Shown: one piece after another, positions 8,725-16,678 of the stretch
Position numbering within the stretch: the first letter of the stretch is position 1
Layout of the letters: each line of letters starts with the position of its first letter
Assembly (NCBI GenBank): GCA_002898315.1
Contig: BEHV01000016.1
Coordinates: 1-33,198, forward strand
Direction of reading: 5' to 3'
From: a bacterium HR19
Lineage (GTDB): Bacteria > Calescibacteriota > Calescibacteriia > Calescibacteriales > Calescibacteriaceae
Length of the DNA: 33,198 bases
Notes under the pieces: model-generated
Databases searched by the model: none
Told to the model about the DNA's origin: nothing
What the model saw: only the letters and a program-made list of their open reading frames with translations
Position numbers and translations under genes: made by a program

Positions 8725-8798
8725 GCAAAAAACGCTTTGATGAAATTTCTGAAAAATCAATAGCAAGAGCTAAAATTTTATTTGTAGGGATAAGATGA
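8721..8798 (+). CDS. Candidate 25-residue micro-ORF bridging pump and cyclase genes
   Basis: ATG 8721-8723 overlaps the pump stop TGA (8722-8724) as ATGA. The ORF ends in TGA 8796-8798, which overlaps the ATG of the cyclase (8795-8797), again as ATGA. The peptide is basic, beginning MSKKRFDEIS and ending with a short hydrophobic stretch KILFVGIR. Ribosomes leaving the pump gene could re-initiate here and then at the cyclase. AGGA abuts its start, so independent initiation looks weak; coupling is more likely. No homologue is recognised. It may act only as a translational relay. That it is translated is inference from the arrangement. Confidence 0.5.
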   Translation: MSKKRFDEISEKSIARAKILFVGIR

Positions 8799-11700
8799 AA
8801 TGCCCAAACTGTGGATTTGAAAACCCTGCGAATTTCAAGTTCTGTGGAGAATGCGGAACAAAACTCAAAAATATATGCCCTAACTGCAACTTTGAAAACC
8901 CCCCAAATTTCAAATTCTGCGGAGAATGCGGAACCCCTCTAATACCCACAGCAAAGCAAAAAGAAGTCAAAAAACAAGAAGAACCCAAAGAAAAAGAAAA
9001 AAAAGAAACTCCATCAGAATTGAAGAAAGAAGATTTAGCCGAAAGAAAAGAAGTTGAGAAAATCACAGAAACACAAAAAGAAGGAGTTAAAAAAGAAGGG
9101 GAAAGAAGACCTATCTCTGTGATATTTGCAGATATTTCTGGATTCACCTCGCTTTCTGAAAAACTTGACCCCGAAGAACTCCAATTTTTCATCGGAGATG
9201 TCTTGCGAAAACTCGCAGATATAGTAAAAAGAAACGGAGGATATGTTGATAAATTCATAGGAGATGAAGTCATGGCTCTATTTGGCGCACCTTTCGCATA
9301 CGGAAACGATACCGAAAGAGCGGTAAGAACAGCAATAGAAATGATGGATTTCATAAGAATAAACTACCAGAACATCTCTCTACACTGCGGAATAGGAACA
9401 GGTGAAGCCGTAGTTGGCTCAATTTCAGAAAGAGAAAAAGATTACACCGCAATGGGAGATACAGTAAACATAGCAAAAAGATTAGAAGAAGAATCTTCCC
9501 CATGGGAGATACTCGTTGACGAAAATACATATCTCCTCACAAAACATATCTTTGATTATAAACCCGTAGATGTGAAGCTCAAAGGAAAAGAAAAAGATAC
9601 AAAAGTATATCTGCTACTTGGACCGAAAAAACATCAGGTTGTCTTCATAGGAAGAGAAAAAGAAATAGAAGAAATAAATGAAATCCTAGATAAAAAAAGG
9701 GCACGCATAGCGATATTAGGTGAAGCAGGAACAGGTGTATCACGACTTATCAAAACAATCGCAGAGCAAAGAAGTGATGTCTTTCTCGCAAAGCTATCAT
9801 CAAAAAATGAACCCTATGGTATGGTGAAAAACATAATAACCTCAGCAATAGGAAACGAAATTGACCAACGAAAAATATTAGAAATGGCAGAAAAATTTGA
9901 TTTATCGTTCCATTTTTTAGGATACATCTTCGGAATAAACTTCCCCGATTCAATATTGAACTACATATCTCCTGAAAAAATTGAAGAAGAAACTTTAAAG
10001 GTCTCAAACAAAATAATTTCCCTGCTCTTCAAAGATAAAGTGATAGCTATTGATAACTTTGATAAAATAGACCCACAAAGTCAAAACATATTCATTTCAG
10101 ATGGAGAGAAGGAGTTTTCTGTATTGCTTGGAATTGAAAAAGGCGGATTTGAAGAAAAAAAACTAAAAGATTTTCACATAATTCATCTCCAGAACTTCAA
10201 CTTTGAAGAAACAAAAAAATTCATCTCGCAAATTCTTGAAAGTGATGTATGTGATCAAACCGCAAAAATAATCTGGGAAAGAACAAGCGGAAACCCGCTT
10301 TTTATATATGAGCTTGTTGAACTTCTCAGAGAAAATAACCAATTTGAAAGAACAAATGGGAAAATAAAGATAAAGGAAAATGTGAAGATACCAAAGGCAA
10401 TAGGGATGACACAGGTCATGCTTTCAAGAATAGATAAACTACCGCAGAGCGCAAGAGAAGTTCTCTCTGTTATGTCTTGCCTTGATTCAATCCACAAAGA
10501 TGTTATAGAAAGGTTTTTCAGCTCAAAACCCGAATACTTGAAATCAATAAAACTCCTCAAAGAAAAAGATATAATAAGAGAAGAATATCCCTTCTTCTTC
10601 TTCAACCAGAACATATTAAAGGAGATAGCTTATGAAACATTGCTCAAAGCTAAAAGGATAGAAATTCATTCGGCTTTATTTGAAGTGGCATATGAAATAT
10701 GCAAAGACGATATAACTCTTATCTTGATAGCAGGAGAGCAAGCAGAGAAATCAGAAAGGTTCAAAGACGCATTCTTGATGTACAAAAAAGCAGGAGAAAT
10801 ATCAAAAATAAAACATAACATAAAGAGCGCAAAAGAGTATTTTGAAAAGGCATTGAACCTACTCCAAAAAGCTCATCTCAAAATTGATGAAATCTCCGAA
10901 GTGTACGACTTCCTCATAGAATACGGAGAAATCCTCTACAGAATAGGAGAAATTGATAAAGCGATAGAAATCTTTGAAAAATCGCAGAACTTCTCACAAG
11001 ATGAAATAAAACTCGCAATAGCTAAAAGATGGATAGCCGACTGCCTTCAGATAAAAGGAAAATTTGAATCCGCAGAAAAAATATACCTTGAAATACTTCA
11101 ACTTTTCAAAAACAGAAAAAAATCAGAGTATATAAAGACGCTTGCACTACTATGCCATCTTTTCGTTGATAAGTCCCAGCCAGAAGAAGCCATAAAATAC
11201 GCAGATGAGATTTTAAATTCAATAGATAATGAGATAAAAACCGAAAATCAAGATATATACGCAGAAGCTCTCAACGCATTAGGAAGAACATACTTCCTAA
11301 TTCAAGATTATGAAAAAGCTAAAAAATTTTTTGGAGAACTATACGATGTGACGCTCAAAATCAGCGACATAAGAAAAAGAGGAATAGCAACAATAAACTA
11401 CGGAGCAGTCCATTACATGCTTGGCAACCACGATACCGCTCTCCTCCTCTTCAAAGAATACCTTGAAATAGCAAAATCAATAATGGATGTAAGAGGAGAA
11501 GCCCTCGCCCTCGCAAATATCTCCCAAATACTCTTTGAAAGAGGAAACATTGAAAAATCAATGGAAAACCTCAAAAAAAGCATAGAAATGTTTGAAAAAA
11601 TAGGTGATGAATACGGGACAAGGGAAACAAAATATATGCTCGCAAAAATGAAAATATTCATCGGAGAAACAGAAGAAGGAAGAAAAATAATTGAAGAGCT

Positions 11701-12106
11701 GTACAGGAAGACCGACTCAAACTATAAAAAAGCGGAATACGAAACGCTTATCGCTCTATCTCTTGTTCTTGAAGGAAAAATATCACCCGCAAAAGAACTC
11801 CTCAAACAAGCAAAGGAAAAATACGAAGATATTCAAAATCAAACAGAGTTCAAGATAGCACTTTCAAGAATAAAACTAAACGAAAATGATTTTGAATCCG
11901 CAGAAAAAATCGCAGAAGAGTCGTTTGAAAAAGCAAAAACAGAAATAGAAAAAATTATCTCATGCCTCAACGGAATTAAAATCATAAAAGAAATGAACCT
12001 TGACCTCGTGATACACAAAGATAAACTTGAAAAGTACCAAAAAACACTTGAAAACCTATCACAGAAAGCGGGATTATCCCAAGAAATACTCAAAGCATTT
12101 AATTGA
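8795..12106 (+). CDS. Double zinc-ribbon class III adenylate/guanylate cyclase - ATPase - TPR protein
   Basis: 1103 residues. Two zinc ribbons (C3, C6, C17, C20; C28, C31, C42, C45) are followed by a charged linker (about 50-105). A class III cyclase domain spans about 106-275: metal aspartates D113 (FADISGF) and D157 (FIGDEVMALFG), base-selecting K153 and D222 (MGDTVN), and transition-state N225 and R229. All catalytic residues are present, and K/D favours adenylate cyclase. From about 284 (FIGREKE) comes an STAND-type ATPase module in which Walker A is GEAGTGVSR (Val315 instead of Lys) and Walker B is IAIDN. TPR-like helical repeats fill about 640-1050. This architecture occurs widely in bacteria as a signalling/scaffold protein. 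AGGG sits 6 nt upstream. Its coupling to the efflux operon suggests cAMP production in response to metal or a protein partner. Confidence 0.85.
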   Translation: MKCPNCGFENPANFKFCGECGTKLKNICPNCNFENPPNFKFCGECGTPLIPTAKQKEVKKQEEPKEKEKKETPSELKKEDLAERKEVEKITETQKEGVKKEGERRPISVIFADISGFTSLSEKLDPEELQFFIGDVLRKLADIVKRNGGYVDKFIGDEVMALFGAPFAYGNDTERAVRTAIEMMDFIRINYQNISLHCGIGTGEAVVGSISEREKDYTAMGDTVNIAKRLEEESSPWEILVDENTYLLTKHIFDYKPVDVKLKGKEKDTKVYLLLGPKKHQVVFIGREKEIEEINEILDKKRARIAILGEAGTGVSRLIKTIAEQRSDVFLAKLSSKNEPYGMVKNIITSAIGNEIDQRKILEMAEKFDLSFHFLGYIFGINFPDSILNYISPEKIEEETLKVSNKIISLLFKDKVIAIDNFDKIDPQSQNIFISDGEKEFSVLLGIEKGGFEEKKLKDFHIIHLQNFNFEETKKFISQILESDVCDQTAKIIWERTSGNPLFIYELVELLRENNQFERTNGKIKIKENVKIPKAIGMTQVMLSRIDKLPQSAREVLSVMSCLDSIHKDVIERFFSSKPEYLKSIKLLKEKDIIREEYPFFFFNQNILKEIAYETLLKAKRIEIHSALFEVAYEICKDDITLILIAGEQAEKSERFKDAFLMYKKAGEISKIKHNIKSAKEYFEKALNLLQKAHLKIDEISEVYDFLIEYGEILYRIGEIDKAIEIFEKSQNFSQDEIKLAIAKRWIADCLQIKGKFESAEKIYLEILQLFKNRKKSEYIKTLALLCHLFVDKSQPEEAIKYADEILNSIDNEIKTENQDIYAEALNALGRTYFLIQDYEKAKKFFGELYDVTLKISDIRKRGIATINYGAVHYMLGNHDTALLLFKEYLEIAKSIMDVRGEALALANISQILFERGNIEKSMENLKKSIEMFEKIGDEYGTRETKYMLAKMKIFIGETEEGRKIIEELYRKTDSNYKKAEYETLIALSLVLEGKISPAKELLKQAKEKYEDIQNQTEFKIALSRIKLNENDFESAEKIAEESFEKAKTEIEKIISCLNGIKIIKEMNLDLVIHKDKLEKYQKTLENLSQKAGLSQEILKAFN
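8801..8935 (+). repeat. Tandem duplication encoding two zinc ribbons
   Basis: Two units of about 60 bp (8801-8860 and 8876-8935, period 75 bp) encode nearly identical CPNCxFENPxNFKFCGECGT modules. They differ mainly at third codon positions. The strong DNA-level similarity suggests either a recent duplication or strong constraint on both ribbons. Confidence 0.8.
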
Positions 12107-12137
12107 TTTCACTATTTCTCTTATATGTTCAAATCAG

Positions 12138-13208
12138 TTAAATGAACAAAACTTTACTGCCAGCAAAATCATCTATATATCCGACTTCAAAAACCCCCAA
12201 ATCAGAAGAATAACTCCTTATCTTATCAGAAATTTCAGAACTGAAAACCATAGCAAAACCTATTCCCAAATTAAAAACTCTTCTCATCTCATCTTCCTCA
12301 ACAAATTTTGAAATCAAATCAAATATTCCATCTGCAAAGTTTTCCTGAATCTCTTGAAGTTTTTTCACACTTATGAAAGCAGAAAATCCATCGGGAATCA
12401 CTCTTCCGAGATTTTCAGGAATTCCACCGCCTGTTATATGTGCTGAAACCTTTGGATATCCCACCTTTTCTACGAGAGAAAAAAAATCTCTCACATAAAT
12501 CCTTGTCGGTCTCAAAATAATCTCATATAGTTTTTTGCCTCTGAAATTTGAGTTCATCTTCAGAAGTCCTTTTTCAACGAGCTTTCTCATAAGCGAAAAA
12601 CCATTTGAATGGATGCCAGACGAAGGAAAGGCGAAAACAACATCTCCTTTCTTGACATCCTCTATTCTGGGGAGATTTTCAGGATTCGCAAATCCTATGC
12701 AGAAACCAACAAGTTCAACCGCTCCCTTTGAATAAAAACCCTTCATCTGAGCGGTCTCTCCTCCGACAAGAGAACAACCTGAAACTTTGCACGCCTCTGC
12801 AACACCTTCTATAAATTCTAAAATATCAAATTCATCAAGAGAGTTCAGTCCTATATAATCAAGGAAGAACTCAGGTTCCCCATGCATCGCCAGAATGTCA
12901 TTCACATTCATCGCAACAAGGTCGTACCCAAGCTCTTTTACTTTACCATATTTCAGAGAAAGAAGTGTTTTTGTTCCAACACCATCACAGGTAGCCAGCA
13001 TAACCCGACCAGATTCTACTTCCAAGACCGCAGAAAAAGGTCCAACCCCCTGTAAAACTCTATGAGAAAGAGTCCCACTTGCTATCTCTTTTATCTTCTG
13101 TTTTATCTCACCCGCTCTGTCTAAATTTACCCCGGCATCCAAATAAGTGAGAGCACTTTTTACTTTTCTCCCAATTTTTGAGATTTTCCCTTTCCTTCTG
13201 ATCTTCAT
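12138..13208 (-). CDS. purM: Phosphoribosylformylglycinamidine cyclo-ligase
   Basis: 356 residues from ATG 13208. The frame stays open upstream to 13340, but that part overlaps the oxidase subunit IV gene and reads as non-family sequence. PurM normally begins just before the LTYLDAGV motif, found here at about residue 19. Further signatures are ATCDGVGTK, NDILAMHGEPEFFLDYI, GGETAQM, SSGIHSNGFSL and ITGGGIPENL. The enzyme closes the imidazole ring to form aminoimidazole ribonucleotide, with ATP, in purine synthesis. It is last in the oxidase operon, 38 nt after subunit IV, with no good Shine-Dalgarno. There is no functional link to respiration; it probably shares the transcript only. Confidence 0.93.
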   Translation of the reverse strand: MKIRRKGKISKIGRKVKSALTYLDAGVNLDRAGEIKQKIKEIASGTLSHRVLQGVGPFSAVLEVESGRVMLATCDGVGTKTLLSLKYGKVKELGYDLVAMNVNDILAMHGEPEFFLDYIGLNSLDEFDILEFIEGVAEACKVSGCSLVGGETAQMKGFYSKGAVELVGFCIGFANPENLPRIEDVKKGDVVFAFPSSGIHSNGFSLMRKLVEKGLLKMNSNFRGKKLYEIILRPTRIYVRDFFSLVEKVGYPKVSAHITGGGIPENLGRVIPDGFSAFISVKKLQEIQENFADGIFDLISKFVEEDEMRRVFNLGIGFAMVFSSEISDKIRSYSSDLGVFEVGYIDDFAGSKVLFI

Positions 13209-13246
13209 CCAGAATAATTTTGACGCAAAAAAGGTTGGGAAAAAAA

Positions 13247-13561
13247 TTACATTTTCTGATATGGCACCACATCTGGCATAAGAGCAAAGAGAACAAGCGC
13301 AAATATTATAAGCGGTATGATAGCGAAAGCGAGAACCCATCTGCCCTCGTATTTGAGATGCATATAAAATAAAGCTATGAGCAACGCTTTCACAGTACTT
13401 ATTGAAAAAACATAAGCAGGCGCCTTCTGACGATGAACTATCTGAGATATCAAAATAGACGCAAGAGTCAAAAAAACAAGAATAAAGTAAATACCAACAT
13501 ACGGGGGATGATGATGTTCATGATTCCTTGCCTCTATCCCATACCTCTCTCCAACTTTCAT
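13247..13561 (-). CDS. ctaF: Cytochrome c oxidase subunit IV (caa3/CyoD type)
   Basis: 104 residues with three predicted membrane helices, after a His-rich N-terminus (HEHHHPPY). The pattern, with YFILVFLTLASI, then KALLIALFYMHLKYE, then a third helix, is the prokaryotic subunit IV family (COX4_pro). GGAGGG lies 9 nt upstream of ATG 13561. It is an accessory subunit that stabilises the oxidase core and follows subunit III in the usual order. The gene symbol is by family analogy. Confidence 0.85.
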   Translation of the reverse strand: MKVGERYGIEARNHEHHHPPYVGIYFILVFLTLASILISQIVHRQKAPAYVFSISTVKALLIALFYMHLKYEGRWVLAFAIIPLIIFALVLFALMPDVVPYQKM

Positions 13562-13582
13562 CTTCTCATACCCTCCTTCAAA

Positions 13583-14173
13583 TTATGTAAGGTAAAAAAG
13601 CGGAAATATATAAAGCCAAACTATATCAACAAAGTGCCAGTAGAGACCTGCATTTTCAACCGCTTCAACCAGCTTCTTCTTCCTCAAAAACAACATAACA
13701 CCTAAAATTATGAGAGAACCAGCAAGAACATGGAGTCCGTGCAGGCCCGTTATTCCATAATAAAACATCCAAAAAATTCCAGCACTTGGCACAAATCCGT
13801 GATGAATCTCACGAGAATACTCAATAAATTTTATACCGATAAATGTAAATCCGCACAGAGCTGTAAGACCCAAAAATAACTGAACCTTACCCCATTCTCT
13901 AATTGTAGCAAATTTGTGAGCCAGAACAGCGGTCAAGCTACCTGTAAGAAGAACCATCGTGTTTATTGAAGCAATAACAACATTTGTGTGTTCTGAACTC
14001 TTGAACCATCCGGGATAGCTCAGACGAAACAAAATAGCAGAAGCAACTATACCACCCAAAATTATTATCTCTCCCCCAAGAAAAACCCAAAAACCAAGTT
14101 TCTGAAAAGGAACAGGAACCGACTCGTACTCCTCTTTTTCCAGCTCATCTAAAACCCTTACTTGCTCATCCAT
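13583..14173 (-). CDS. ctaE: Cytochrome c oxidase subunit III
   Basis: 196 residues with five predicted membrane helices, the short form typical of caa3/bo3 oxidases. Recognisable segments are PFQKLGFWVFLGGEIIILGG, RLSYPGWF, and GLHGLHVLAGSLI followed by YWHFVDIVWLYIFPLFYL, which holds the conserved subunit III helix-end motif. The start is ATG 14173: the longer frame from TTG 14200 would place its start inside the ribosome site. It is an integral subunit supporting proton uptake and the stability of subunit I. It lies 23 nt after the subunit I stop and 21 nt before subunit IV. Confidence 0.93.
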   Translation of the reverse strand: MDEQVRVLDELEKEEYESVPVPFQKLGFWVFLGGEIIILGGIVASAILFRLSYPGWFKSSEHTNVVIASINTMVLLTGSLTAVLAHKFATIREWGKVQLFLGLTALCGFTFIGIKFIEYSREIHHGFVPSAGIFWMFYYGITGLHGLHVLAGSLIILGVMLFLRKKKLVEAVENAGLYWHFVDIVWLYIFPLFYLT

Positions 14174-14182
14174 AAATAAAAA

Positions 14183-14191
14183 ACCTCCTTT
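14183..14191 (-). promoter_or_regulatory. Ribosome binding site fixing the subunit III start
   Basis: AAAGGAGGT on the minus strand, 9 nt upstream of ATG 14173. It lies within the first codons of the longer TTG-started frame, so that longer start can be discarded. Confidence 0.75.
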
Positions 14192-14196
14192 CAGGT

Positions 14197-15912
14197 TCAA
14201 TGCTCATGACCACTACTAGCGGGCTGTTTCAATTTAACAAGCTTCCCCTGAGGCAAGTAATCTATATCTTTTCCGTTTCTGGCGTATTCATACGGACCTC
14301 TCTCAACCACTGGTGCAAACGAACCCCAGTTGAGATGTGGTGGAGGAGATGGGGCAAGCCACTCCAAAGTTGTTGATTTCCAAGGATTCGGCGACTTCTC
14401 CTCCGCCCCAGCAAAAATACTGTAAAAGAAAACAAAAAGAAATACAACCTGTGTTGTAAGAAGAAGAACAGCAGATACAGTCATAAGCTCATGAACCCAC
14501 TGATATTTTTGTAGATATCCGAATTCAAGCGCAGAGTAGTATCTCCTTGGATGACCTGCTAAACCCAAGAAAAATCCAGGGAAAGCAAAACCGTTGTAGA
14601 AGATAAAGGTAAGCCACGCGTGAATTTTTCCAAATGTCTCATTTATCTTTCTTCCGAACATCTTCGGAAACCAGTGACATATACCCGCTATTGTGCTGAG
14701 GACCGCAATTGTAAAGACAGTGTAGTGAAAGTGGGTAACAACAAAGTAAGTATCGTGAAAATATATATCACTACCAACTGCACCAAGCGGAAGTCCTGAT
14801 AGTCCTCCTATTATGAACATCAAAAAAGCAAATATAGCAAAGAGCATAGCGGGAGTGAAACGAATTGAACCACCTGCAAATGTAAGCCCCATAACAACAA
14901 GAGTCATTGAAAACGGAATGGAAATAAGTATTGTGGTCACAGAAAAAGCGGTGGCAGATAGTGGATTTATTCCGGCAACAAACTGGTGATGAGCCCAAAC
15001 AAGAAAGCTCAAAATTCCTGCAACTATCGCCGCATATACAACCAACTTATAACTGAAAACAGGTCTTCTACTATAAGTCGTTATCACCTCAAACAAAATC
15101 CCAAGAGCCGGGAACAAAATAACATAAACTTCGGGATGACCAAAAAACCAAAAAAGATGTTGCCACAAAACAGGGTCCCCTACTTTTCCGGCTTCAACCC
15201 TGAAAAAGTGAGTTCCAAGAATAATATCAAGAAGAAGCATTACAGCACCTGCAATAAGGGGGGTTACCGAGAACAAAAATAGCAAAGAAGCAACAACCTC
15301 CATCCACACAAAAATAGGAAGTCGCATAAGCGTAAGTCCCTTCGCTCTCATCGTCAAAGCGGTTGTGATAAAATTCACTCCACCCATAAGCATAGATGCA
15401 AACTCAAGAGCAAGAGCTAAAAGAAAAAGAACCGTTCCCAAATTTGCTCCAAGATACCTTTCAGGGTCAGCGCTCAGCGGAGGATAAACCGTCCACCCAC
15501 CAGAAAAAGCCCCACCGGGAACGAAAAAAGAAATAATTAAAATCACAGAAGAGACGAAAAACACCCAGTAAGAGAACATATTGAGGGTTGGAAAAGCCAC
15601 ATCTCTTGCACCTATCATAAGCGGAATGAGAATATTACCAAATCCTCCGAGCAAAATGGGCATAGCAACCCAGAAAAACATTATAGCTCCATGATATGTC
15701 ACGAAAGCATAGTACTGCTCATTCGTCAAAAATCCAGGGTGAGCGAGATTTATTCTGAACAAAATCGCCAGCGTTCCCCCCAAAATAGCCATAGCAATTC
15801 CCGTAATAAGATACTGCTTACCTATTGTCTTGTGATCTTTTGAAAACAGGTATTTTCTCAAAAAAGATTCCTCGTGATGGATTGCGCCAGCAGATGCTAC
15901 TGCCTCGCTCAT
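14197..15912 (-). CDS. ctaD: Cytochrome c oxidase subunit I (A-type haem-copper oxidase), K-channel residues absent
   Basis: 571 residues and 12 or more membrane helices. Haem a ligand H74 (YHGAIMFF), the CuB/active-site segment FGHPEVY (H259-Y263 cross-link pair, E261), CuB histidines H308/H309 (WAHHQF), and haem ligands in FHDTYFVVTHFHY are all present. D-channel residues N93, D104 and N111 and gating E261 are kept, so by these motifs it is an A1-type oxidase. At the K-channel positions it has T337 for the Lys, F334 for the Thr, and F274 for the Ser (aligned to Paracoccus K354/T351/S291). The protein reduces O2 to water and pumps protons in the inner membrane. Its start overlaps the subunit II stop by ATGA. 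Confidence 0.96.
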   Translation of the reverse strand: MSEAVASAGAIHHEESFLRKYLFSKDHKTIGKQYLITGIAMAILGGTLAILFRINLAHPGFLTNEQYYAFVTYHGAIMFFWVAMPILLGGFGNILIPLMIGARDVAFPTLNMFSYWVFFVSSVILIISFFVPGGAFSGGWTVYPPLSADPERYLGANLGTVLFLLALALEFASMLMGGVNFITTALTMRAKGLTLMRLPIFVWMEVVASLLFLFSVTPLIAGAVMLLLDIILGTHFFRVEAGKVGDPVLWQHLFWFFGHPEVYVILFPALGILFEVITTYSRRPVFSYKLVVYAAIVAGILSFLVWAHHQFVAGINPLSATAFSVTTILISIPFSMTLVVMGLTFAGGSIRFTPAMLFAIFAFLMFIIGGLSGLPLGAVGSDIYFHDTYFVVTHFHYTVFTIAVLSTIAGICHWFPKMFGRKINETFGKIHAWLTFIFYNGFAFPGFFLGLAGHPRRYYSALEFGYLQKYQWVHELMTVSAVLLLTTQVVFLFVFFYSIFAGAEEKSPNPWKSTTLEWLAPSPPPHLNWGSFAPVVERGPYEYARNGKDIDYLPQGKLVKLKQPASSGHEH

Positions 15913-16655
15913 CTCATTTCACCCCCTCTCACAAAATTAATTTTATCACCCTCAAGATAGACAAAGGAAATTTCAGAAAAAGGAGCAGAATCTAACCACT
16001 TCAAGTAATCTTGCTCTTTCAGGACAACAAGGTAACCTTTCATTCTGTAATGCATAGCACCACAAAGCTCGGCACACGCTATCTCATATTTTCCAACTTT
16101 CACCGGCTTGAACCAAAGATGCGTCTCCCTTCCCGGAATAACATCGTACTTTATCCTCACATTTGGAATAAAAAAGGAGTGCAACACATCTCCGCTTGTC
16201 AGTTTCACAAAAACATTATAGCCCTCCGGAACAACCAAAAGATTTCCGAGTTTGAAATCATCATACGTTCCGAAAACTCCGTCTTTCCCCGGATACTCAA
16301 CTGCCCAGAAAAACTGCCTGCCTATCACTCTTACCTCAACAAACTTCTCCCCCTTTTCCTGAACCTCTTTTTTTATCTTCTCAACAGGTCTGACGAAAAA
16401 GAAGAACCAAGCCCACGTGCTAACAAAAAGAAGTATCAGGTCAAAAATTATCATAACATAATCTATAACTACGACCTTTTTCAGTCCTGACGGAACATCT
16501 GAAAGAGGAAAGGGATTTTTCGTCCTCCTAAATTTATAAAGAATATAAAAGACAATAAAGAAAGAAATTATCCCCACTATTACTATTCCCCAGATAGAAA
16601 GCTTTATAACTCTGTCAACAAGGTATCCATACTGTGATATATCTTCCGGAAGCAT
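15909..16655 (-). CDS. ctaC: Cytochrome c oxidase subunit II (CuA)
   Basis: 248 residues with two membrane helices (about 17-41 and 64-89), then the periplasmic cupredoxin domain. The CuA site is complete: LHSFFIPN supplies the first His, and CAELCGAMHYRM gives C-x-E-x-C-x3-H-x2-M. VIGRQFFWAVEYPG is the aromatic stretch that receives electrons from cytochrome c. There is no fused cytochrome c domain, unlike classic caa3 subunit II; a separate diheme cytochrome is encoded just upstream. A strong AAAGGAGGAG precedes ATG 16655. It overlaps subunit I by 4 nt. Confidence 0.95.
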   Translation of the reverse strand: MLPEDISQYGYLVDRVIKLSIWGIVIVGIISFFIVFYILYKFRRTKNPFPLSDVPSGLKKVVVIDYVMIIFDLILLFVSTWAWFFFFVRPVEKIKKEVQEKGEKFVEVRVIGRQFFWAVEYPGKDGVFGTYDDFKLGNLLVVPEGYNVFVKLTSGDVLHSFFIPNVRIKYDVIPGRETHLWFKPVKVGKYEIACAELCGAMHYRMKGYLVVLKEQDYLKWLDSAPFSEISFVYLEGDKINFVRGGEMR

Positions 16656-16678
16656 TCTTTTTCTCCTCCTTTCTTTTC

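Noticed and set aside
12107-12137. Inverted repeat TGATTT...AAATCA between the convergent cyclase and purM genes
   Set aside because: 6-bp AT stem with a 21-nt loop and no GC core; not a credible terminator.
13209-13340. N-terminal extension of purM
   Set aside because: It overlaps subunit IV coding sequence, contains non-family residues, and PurM proteins start near the LTY.DAGV motif.
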